Shown piece after piece: positions 55,794 through 64,000 of a stretch of DNA of 64,000 nucleotides. A program made the translations under genes and the position numbers. The notes under the pieces were generated by a model. That model saw nothing but the letters and a program-made list of their open reading frames with translations, did not search any database and was not told where the DNA came from. Location: assembly GCA_026936325.1 (NCBI GenBank), contig JAPTHN010000001.1, positions 78,561,380 through 78,625,379 of the forward strand, given 5' to 3'. The stretch is from Platynereis dumerilii (Eukaryota; Annelida; Polychaeta; Phyllodocida; Nereididae). The stretch's first letter is position 1, and the number at the start of each line of letters is the position of its first letter.

Positions 55794-56408
55794 AAGAGTA
55801 GTTCTCAAAATCATGCATCAGCATGGGATATCTAGAGTGAAATCCTCAGTGGAAATGTTTGTTTTATGCATTGCTTGAAAGTGGAATTCCTTATCGTATG
55901 AAAAGTTAAAATTATATGATATCCAGGTAGTGCTGTTCTTTCAATGAATGAATTATCTTAATGTTTTATTTTCTAAATTAGATTCTGATGTTAATCCCAT
56001 TATTAGTCAGACGCCAACGCAACAACAGTTGAAGTACCAGTATTTTTAAGACACTGACTGTCTGACACCTGTTAAATGTTTTGTTGGTTAGACTCCTCAT
56101 AGGTAGACTACAGGTAGTGTGGTTGCTCATGAATCATCAAATTTAAACTTTCCATTGAAAGTCCTGATAGCCTGACTTCAACACATGTATTCTGGGTGAA
56201 AATTGAAAAGCCTGCACATCTACCACGAAACGACCTGGAAAGGCCAAAAACTAGAACAACTAGTGTGATATCCTTCTCTACTTAAATCTACTGCATGTAC
56301 TGGCCAACATAGAATTACTGATACAAAAATAATGAAATGGTCTAAATGACAGATATACAGATGAGACTTGCATGAAATTTGGCTTCTTTCCCTGAACTAT
56401 GAGGGGGG

Positions 56409-56575
56409 GGGGAGAGGTTAGCTACGTGGTATCGCTCTATCCTCCCAATACAATTGTTGGTTCCAGGGTTAGATTCCAGGTCTTTTCATTTGGACCAATG
56501 TTGACAGCAGCTTCAATGTCCTTCGCCTCATTATCTTACTCCTCCGGTCCTAGTGTATAGATACATGATCAGTCA
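56409..56575 (+). mobile_element. Decayed tRNA-derived SINE copy
   Basis: GGTTCCAGGGTTAGATTCCAGG keeps the B-box region, and 'GCAGCTTCAATGTCCTTCGC' with 'CTCATTATC' parallels the family body. The A-box part is poorly kept. Divergence is much higher than in the other copies. Confidence 0.5.
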
Positions 56576-59500
56576 GGGAAATTACCATCTGCTCATGACA
56601 ACCAATGTCTTCAGCCCCACATGACACTCACCCCAGCACTGTCATCTCTCTCCCATGACCTTCTCGAAGTGTCATGGCCCAGCCATGACTTAAGCAGTAC
56701 TCAAAATATCTTTGACAGGCTATTTAAAAATAACTGTTGCTTCTATCACTTCAAAACTTGGCATAAAGTTGTATCACAGTGTCAACTAACTCTATAAATC
56801 TTGGCAGGATTATCTATTACATAATGAGTTAAAGAACCCGAAGGCTCCAGAGAAATTAGGAAACTGTCATCAGCTGCTGATGACTTTACTGGTACCTCTC
56901 GAAATGGGATAGAATATGTCCCGCTAGTGTCATGCTGCTGTGTGACGAGGATGGGTGCACCGAGATCAGACTTCCTTTTGACACCCAACTGATCAACCCC
57001 ACACACTCAATCATACTGTCAGGGCCAGGACTTACCTGGAATTGCAATTGTCATAACGATAACGTGCTGGTAATTTCCCAGACTGATGATGTACAGTTGT
57101 AAAGCCCCAATCAACCATCCATCCCAAGTCAAAAACGTATAGTTGGTGTGTCACTCCCTCCTTAATGGGAATAAACCCTGGACCATAGCATTTTGGTGAA
57201 CAATACTGAACATAGTTCAACATACGAATCTCTTCTTACATATGAGTCAAAATTACATGATATGTGACCCTGTTGTTTGTAAGTATAAGATTTCAGCAGG
57301 CTGTCATGGATGGTTTTAGAATTACATTGAAATGTGAATTAATTTAGATTAAGAACAATAAATTTTTATTGCCTGCGTCAATAGATTGATTTATGATGAG
57401 AATCAACCTTAAAAGACCTTTATACTTTTTTCATGCAGGCATATTACATGCGGATGGCATATTCCTGCCTGCCATAGTGCCAATCCACTTTAAAGGCAAT
57501 TATTTTCACCCCATTAAATTTTTTGGCTCATGAATTTCTACCAAATGAGTACATGATTGAATGCTGTGCTTGTAACATGCACGTGTTTGCTAACACAACT
57601 TGCTGTATGGAAATAATCAAATATCCATCTGGTAAATAATATTGTTTTGTGTTGGAAATAATATTTGTGACAGTTATTAACCCGTACTTTATATTCTGCA
57701 TACTCTGACTGTAAAAGGCTGCTTTAGGATGTTTTTCTACATTGTTCAAAAAAATTCAAGGAACAGCTCTTTCAGGGACATTTGGAAAGATGCAAATGAA
57801 TTTCAAATTTTCATTAAAAAATGTATCTTCTTTAAATATCATTCTGAAGGGTTTATCAAACCATAGCTGAACGGTTTGAATGAATGTTGTATGTGCCGGG
57901 ACACTGAAACTTTATTGACACCCAAAATTGATGAGAAAACACAATTTGACAAAATGCAAAATTTTGTTCAGCTGACTGTCTAGTACTACAGCTAATTTGA
58001 GCCAAATATTTTACAATACTGTGTTAGGCCAAGATGAGCAAGAACACACTATTAGAATGGGATTCACAATGATTTTAATTCTTTTTCTTCATTTTAATGA
58101 ACCTTCGGTGTTCACTTGGGCGATCCCAGGCAACTCTCGAATGTGGTTTTGTTCATGTTCCCGTATGGTCCGTTGACGGTGTCAGTTTGTTGCATTTTCT
58201 TGTGTCTGACAATGTTATAGACTGATAGTTAATAACAGGAATATCAATATTTAATGGAGGAGAAATGAACCAAATGATGGTTGGTTGCATGCATCAGGAT
58301 AATTGTTGCATGCCATGGATAAACGTTATTGTTGCAATAATTGCAATAAACGTTAAATTGCAGGATCAGTGTCTAATGAGGGAATTTAGTCATGAAGATA
58401 ATTCAGGGTGTGTCATAGAAGAAAAAGGACTGACTGGAGTCTCAATTAATCAGAAGAAGTGGGCAGTGTAGCTGTCTAGCTGAGACCATCTAGAAGTGAT
58501 GTTTGGAGCTTCGATTTGGTGAATTTACACAGTGGTTTTAACAGTGAAGTAGGACCATATGTATGTATGGTGATAAGTGTGTAAATATATACATGTATTA
58601 ATACATCATTTACATTTTGCAGGTAAATCATTATCTTCAGAATATCTAATGACTAGTATTGACTAGTAATGACTACCAAATAATCTTATGGAAAAAATGG
58701 CAACTGAATAGCTGAATTGCTTTATCGGTATCTTCAGTCTGCGGACAATGATGGGCGAGGCTCTGTCTGCTCCTACAACAACAAAAAACGAACAATCTTA
58801 ACAGTCTGCGGCAGAAAATAATATCCCAGTTATCTGCCATGCCCAGTATTCATTCCATGTGAAGAAATTTAACGAGATTTTGTAATAAAAATCGATCAGT
58901 GTGATTACCAGCTGAAGAAAGCTCAAATTTCCTTCCCACACACTAAAAAATTATGGTAATATAATATTCTGCAGTTCAAGTAGCTCTGTAGTAAAGAGTG
59001 TCCGGGGGGGGGGGGTCCCCTAATTGTTTGCATAACTGCTTCGTGGGGGGTCAAAAATCTTTACAGTTTCACCTGTCATGCTGGGCCAGTGGCCGGCAAA
59101 TAGTTCTGTTGTTAGCATTACAGTCTTGTTTTATACTATAGCACGATCTATTGATTACACATGTCCTTTGATGCACCAAGGAGATAATTAGCTGATTAGA
59201 CACTAGAACTTGTTAAAAATGCTTGGTTATGATTCACTCTTCTCTGTTGAATCTATTAGGTTAGTAGACTAAGTAGTATCTGATGATTTGTGGTGGTCAT
59301 TAAAAAAAACTTTTTATGACTCATTATCTTTTAATATGATACACCTGAAGTAGCCAATATGGCACAGTCTGGTAGAACCAGGTAGATGGCTACTTCAAGG
59401 AAGACCATATAATATGTCAACATCATTTAAAGTCCAGTCACACTATATTGCTCTGCTTCATGGGACAATTGATTTTTTTTGGGGTTCTTTAGAGCCTGAG

Positions 59501-59912
59501 TAAGGTCACTGTACTAATTATAAAATATGTATGATATTGAACTTTCTGTTCTTGGATATTGATTATGAAGCTTTTGATAATAAATTATGGACTGTAGCTC
59601 TGCAGCATAGCTCCACATTCTCTGTAAAGTGGTAACCACTGGCAATTACAATTTGTCACAACACTGGCCTCTACCTGTCCTTCGCTACTGCTACTGACGA
59701 AGTTGTGCTTGTATCTCTTTTACGGAAATTTTTACCAGTTGGATACCGTACTGCAAGTCACAAGGTTGACAACTCCACTTTCAACTTCTTGGCCTGGTAA
59801 CCTATATTGTACAGATGTTTCATCCTGTGCCAAGGGTGCACCTCTCCTCATTACCTTTACTTGGACGTCCTTGGTCGCTGCCCATCCAAATGAGATTCAA
59901 TAATCCTAATCA

Positions 59913-59957
59913 ATTGGTGCATAGATGCAGGGCGTAAAGCCCTCTTGCCCACCCATA
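59913..59957 (+). mobile_element. SINE tail fragment
   Basis: 'GTGCATAGATGCAGGGCG' and 'TAAAGCCCTCTTGCCCACCC' resemble the 3' end of the SINE family. It lies about 30 bp upstream of the next full copy. The upstream body is not convincing. Confidence 0.35.
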
Positions 59958-59988
59958 CTTGCAGTCTCTGTACAAAACTATTGATAGA

Positions 59989-60193
59989 GGGGAGGGTTGG
60001 TCTAGTGGTAGCATGCTGGGCTGCCACTCGCTGGGTCCAGGGTTCGAATCCAGCACTTGCCAGGTCACATCAGCCTGTGCTGGACGGCTGTTTCAATCAT
60101 CCTTTGCCTCATTGCTGTGTCCTCCTCTGTTCTAATTAGCCTCCCTAGTGCATAAATACAGGACGTAAACCCCCTATCATCCACCCATCCATT
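59989..60193 (+). mobile_element. tRNA-derived SINE, copy 3
   Basis: The best-kept copy: A box GGTCTAGTGGTAGCATGC, B box GGTTCGAATCC, the full body and a CATCCACCCATCC tail. It lies about 450 bp upstream of the desaturase coding exon. Confidence 0.9.
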
Positions 60194-60620
60194 AAAACTA
60201 TTTGTAAGAGAGTTGAGCACCTGTGGTATTTAGACGGGGCAAGGCAGCCTAGCTGCCAGACATATAATGTATACAGGCATTTCAATCATTCAATAGTGTA
60301 TTAATTTCCTATTAAATGATAGAAATGCATTTACTTGCAAATCTGAACCACTTACCATTGAAACAATCAACCGTCATTTAGAGAGTGATAGAGTTGTATT
60401 GGAGGCCCGTATTCGCATCATTTGTTTATCTAATAATGTCTGTGTGTACAAAACGTGACAGTGATTGAATTGTGTCTTTTTATTACTCCCGTATGCTGGA
60501 GGCTTTCCTGTGACGTATGATTGGTGATCTGATTAAATATTAAAAGCGGTGACCTGGCATTGATTTTCTCGATGCACAGATGCGCTGGGACTACAGTACT
60601 TGGCATGATTAATTATTGAG

Positions 60621-60638
60621 GATGTTTTTCACTTTCAG
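60621..60638 (+). other. Splice acceptor ahead of the desaturase start
   Basis: A pyrimidine-rich stretch TTTTTCACTTTCAG ends at 60638, two bases before the ATG. This is a good acceptor, so the gene probably has at least one 5' non-coding exon upstream, with the coding exon starting TAATGGCG. Confidence 0.65.
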
Positions 60639-60640
60639 TA

Positions 60641-61945
60641 ATGGCGCCTACACCGACAGAGCTGAGGCATCGCCGCAGTGTGGACATTGAGCCAGAAATT
60701 GCCGCTCTCCCGGAGATAGAAGACGAGCCCAAGACAGACCGCAAGTTGGTTGGAGTGGAAGGGAAATGGTACGATGTGACAGACTTCATTCCCAAGCATC
60801 CAGGTGGACCAATCATCGAGCAGTTCATTGGCAAGGATGCCAGCACAGTCTTCAGGACGGTATGGGGTCACAAGGACGTGTTGAAGCATCGCCAACCAGT
60901 CGGCACCTACAAGATGTCAACCAGACATCCTGCTGATGAAGAATTCGAAAGACTGATCAAAAACTTTGAAAAATGGGGCTGGTTCACGACTGACTGGGGC
61001 TGGTACGCCAAGAAGATGGTGTTTGCCTTGTCCCTGTTTGGAATGGCCTTTGTCTGTGTCATTGGATTTGCGCAGTATTGGTACATGCAGTATTTAGGTG
61101 CTGTGTTCCTCGCGTTCTCATGGCAGCAAAGTGGCTTCATCATGCATGACTGTATGCACAAGCAGTTGTTCCGAGACCGCAGTAGAATCAGAGATAAAGT
61201 GGGCGGTCTCTTCTTCGGTTCCTTCATATTTGGATTCAGCGCCCACTGGTGGCATGATGAGCACATTATTCACCACGCCATGACCAACACTGTGGACTTT
61301 GAAAACCGCTTTGCTGATCCGCAGATGTGGGAGACGGTCTGGGCTCAGCATGAGAAGATGTACCCCTTGTTCAAGGGGCTTTTGCAGTATTATCTTATCA
61401 AGATCCAGCACTTTACTTTCATTCCTTTCGTCACTATGGGTGGTCGGTTTGAAATCTGCATTGACAGCTATCGCCTGGAGAGGCGTTGGTACGAGATCAT
61501 CGCTCTGATCGGCCACTGGATCTGGATGGTGTATCTGCTCTCCTGGCTGCCGACCTGGCGCACAATCGTCTGCTTCTACCTCCTTGCAGCCACGGTGGAG
61601 GGCGTCTTTCATTTCCAGCTCATTCTGTCCCACTACTGCAAAATGTTCTACACCGTCAGTGAATTCCACTCAACCTCATGGTTTGTCTCCCAGGTGGCTA
61701 GCAATATGAACATTGACGTGCCCTGGTGGCAGGACTGGTACTACGGCGGCCTCAACTTCCACATTGAGCACCACCTGTTCCCGAGGATCGGCCGGAAGCA
61801 TCTGCGGGCGGCCGGGGATTACGTTAAAGAGATCTGTGAACGCCACAACATTGACTATGACATGTGCTCTTTCACTGATGCCATGACCAAGACCCTGTCT
61901 CACCTTAAAAAAGCCGGCCAACACTACCAACTTGAATTCCGTTAA
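60641..61945 (+). CDS. Cytochrome b5-domain fatty acid desaturase
   Basis: A 434-residue membrane enzyme of the front-end or cytochrome b5-related desaturase family. It should insert a double bond into an acyl chain at the endoplasmic reticulum, with electrons passing through its own b5 domain. The b5 heme motif HPGG lies at 53-56, with H77 a likely second heme ligand. Three histidine boxes follow: HDCMH (169-173), HIIHH (208-212) and HIEHH (374-378). Hydrophobic spans lie at about 126-147, 151-168, 286-303 and 309-330. Length is typical. The third box begins with His where most front-end desaturases have Gln, so substrate and regiochemistry are open. The whole coding sequence is one exon. 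The start has G at +4 and directly follows a splice acceptor. Confidence 0.93.
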   Translation: MAPTPTELRHRRSVDIEPEIAALPEIEDEPKTDRKLVGVEGKWYDVTDFIPKHPGGPIIEQFIGKDASTVFRTVWGHKDVLKHRQPVGTYKMSTRHPADEEFERLIKNFEKWGWFTTDWGWYAKKMVFALSLFGMAFVCVIGFAQYWYMQYLGAVFLAFSWQQSGFIMHDCMHKQLFRDRSRIRDKVGGLFFGSFIFGFSAHWWHDEHIIHHAMTNTVDFENRFADPQMWETVWAQHEKMYPLFKGLLQYYLIKIQHFTFIPFVTMGGRFEICIDSYRLERRWYEIIALIGHWIWMVYLLSWLPTWRTIVCFYLLAATVEGVFHFQLILSHYCKMFYTVSEFHSTSWFVSQVASNMNIDVPWWQDWYYGGLNFHIEHHLFPRIGRKHLRAAGDYVKEICERHNIDYDMCSFTDAMTKTLSHLKKAGQHYQLEFR

Positions 61946-64000
61946 ATGATTATGAAAATAATTATGGAAACTGTCCAAGAGAGGAAGCTGCAGAATGTCG
62001 AATGTTGTGCCTGATATTGTTTCACCATTGTTAGAGATTAATAGGGAGAGAGAGGGAAGTGTAGTTATGAAGTAAATTATATTAGATTAATTGATATAAA
62101 TACAAAAACATAATAATCACCTTTTAGTTGTATCAGTCAGCAGTGTCATATTTTTGCAGCCAGTTAGTACTCTGTTGTAGGCTACATATATCCTGTGCTA
62201 CTACAGTACTGTGGTGTGCTAGGAAGTAATTATTATATAAACAATATTATTGTGATGATTTTGTCTAGTTTATGATATTATGCTAATGTTTGCTATTTCA
62301 CTATTGGCAATTCCATGCTTTCTTTATTGGTTGTTATAACTTTTCACAATTGCATTATTCTTTAATATGTATACATATTTTCTTTTCATTGTGACACATG
62401 CATATATTTTAAATGTGTTTTATACGTTACGAAATCTGTGATGGAATAATCATATTTGAACTGCACTAGGCTGAAACACGTAGAGATTTATGCCAAAAAT
62501 TTTGATTTGGTCAGAATTTAAAGGTTGTTGAATGTCTTTCTCTCGTTGAGGTTGAACTGCATTTATGTAACTGGCAGAGTCCTAGATTTGTTCACCAATC
62601 CTTTATATGCCTTCCTTATAAAATCATGAAATGTGATGTCATATGAAATACTGTCAAATGTTAGATCTCTTCAAAACCTTGAGTGGTTCAAGAAAAAGGA
62701 ACACTGAAATCTGGGACTCTGAAAAAGGTTTGACATTTTAACCTGCACTGATGGCAAATTTCAACCTGTTACAATACTGATTTGCAGGAGAAGGCCAAAT
62801 ATACTTATTTTATGGTTTACCGATATTTTTGACATTCAGCTGTATTGCCTTAAAAATGCACTGTCTGGATTCAGAGTGAAAATTGATCAGGGATTTCAGT
62901 TTAATCAACCGGTCGTTACCAAAAACAATTTCTTCTCAATTGTTCAAAATTACTTTTAAAAGTTTTGACCAGATAGAAGTTAAGCATAAGCTTGATAATA
63001 ATAAGTCCGTTCAGATATCAGTTTGAAAGAATGTTCATTTATTATTTACACAAGAATGAAAGTGAAATTGGATTTGAGGTGATTACCAATTTTATTGTTC
63101 TGATTTACAAAGTATAACATTGGTGTATTCGTAAACCATAAAATAAAAAAAAGAGTTGGCTTTATTGTAATACTACTTAAAATGGTTTATGTGAACTGAA
63201 GCTGTTTCGAGTGTTCTGAATTTTGGCCAAATCATTGACTGGCTATTTTTGCATGCACATGTTAGGCTATTTTAGTGATAAGGAATTAGTCCTTAAAAAT
63301 ATATTGTGAAAATGTTGCCTGTGTGCCTATTACATGATGGTTGATCATAATCATGTCTCTGTTTTCCGCATCAGCTAACTAGCAGTTTTTAGGCAATTGT
63401 TATAAGTGCTGTTGGTTGAAATATGATATTTGCCTTTTTAGGTTGGATCTATTTAATGGCATTATAATATTTACCTGGTATATTGTATAGTCAGATTTTC
63501 TTAAGAAGTCTTTGATATGATTTGTTATAGATCTGCGAGTCATATAATGATGTCGACACTATTATCCAATTTAGATACTCATTTAATTACAAGATGCAAC
63601 TGGCTATAAATATTCAGATTTCAGATCATCAAAAGTCAGCTAATAATTTTTTGGGCCAATTCACGGATTCAGCTGTTATATTGTGCTTCGTTTTGCAATG
63701 GTTGTTTTTCAAAAGTGGCTGAAACTGAATGCCCCATTGTTGATTATCTTTTTATTAAATTGTTGCATTTATTAATCATTCGAATTAGAACAAAATTGGT
63801 CGTTTAATTTACTACAAAGAGGCTGAGAACTGATCTCTGAATTATTCGTCCTAGTCTTACTTTCCTACTACTAACAGCTAGTCTTCAACAATGATTGCAG
63901 CTCTGGTGCTAGTCAAAAGCATCTGAATCAAACATTGCATTGTAGAACTTACCTTATAGTGAAGAATATATTTCCATGTAACATTTCAGAATTTACATGA
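61946..64000 (+). other. Probable desaturase 3' UTR and flanking AT-rich DNA
   Basis: No further gene is seen. The sequence after the stop is AT-rich with no ORF of note. AATAAA at 63142-63147 is a possible polyadenylation signal, which would give a 3' UTR of about 1.2 kb. Earlier cleavage cannot be ruled out. No SINE or LTR copy is recognised here. Confidence 0.45.

Larger units (their letters stand above)
55794..59988. other. Non-coding stretch between SINE copies
   Basis: No gene seen. It includes a decayed SINE at 56409-56575 and a SINE-tail-like piece at 59913-59957. The ORF at 56782-57006 (-) lacks recognisable features. A G-run lies at about 59006-59015. Confidence 0.5.

Noticed and set aside
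56782-57006. 74-codon minus-strand ORF as an exon
   Set aside because: Short, without recognisable motifs, and no neighbouring exons seen.

Overview
The window is animal nuclear DNA, most likely from a marine invertebrate. This rests on the mix of elements seen: a one-ORF LINE of the CR1/jockey type, a tRNA-derived SINE family, a BEL/Pao element, a Ty3/gypsy-like element with an envelope-like gene, and one host gene whose coding exon is preceded by a splice acceptor. Sequence reading alone does not fix the phylum. About 60 kb is repeats and elements. The only host gene I can support is a cytochrome b5-domain fatty acid desaturase at 60641-61945 (+).

Layout. 1-5.3 kb is a mosaic of repeats full of CACGTG hexamers, ending in a 3.4 kb inverted repeat (1929-5312). 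5.3-8.2 kb holds a hairpin, a GC-rich minisatellite and a 396 bp LTR-like repeat (copy A, 7015-7410). 8182-13228 is a young BEL/Pao element on the minus strand: two 921 bp LTRs differing at about one base, flanked by the 5 bp duplication GTATC. 15464-28533 is a second LTR element with two 945 bp LTRs, about 0.6 percent apart, flanked by GCAT; a LINE (22.5-26.1 kb), a SINE and satellites lie inside it. The sequence on either side of it (13.2-15.5 kb and 28.5-49.0 kb) appears to be one older stretch that it entered.

That older stretch carries a very long Ty3/gypsy-like element on the minus strand: gag (46.8-43.4 kb), protease-RT-RNase H (43.4-41.0 kb), a small unknown ORF (36.9-36.3 kb) and an envelope-like region (33.7-29.2 kb). 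Its long frame joins leucine-rich repeats to a furin-type site and a fusion-protein-like ectodomain with a membrane anchor. This is the most unusual item here. Copy B of the 396 bp repeat (48990-49385) lies just upstream of it and may be its 5' LTR.

49.7-52.5 kb returns to the GC-rich minisatellite, around a CCGT-type array with three copies of a 55 bp core. 52.5-60.6 kb is mostly non-coding, with three clear and at least one decayed SINE copy, all on the plus strand. The desaturase follows, then about 2 kb of AT-rich sequence that probably holds its 3' UTR.

Nesting gives a relative order: long gypsy-like stretch first, then the 13 kb LTR element, with the LINE and SINE inside that. The BEL element, with nearly identical LTRs, is probably the latest LTR arrival.
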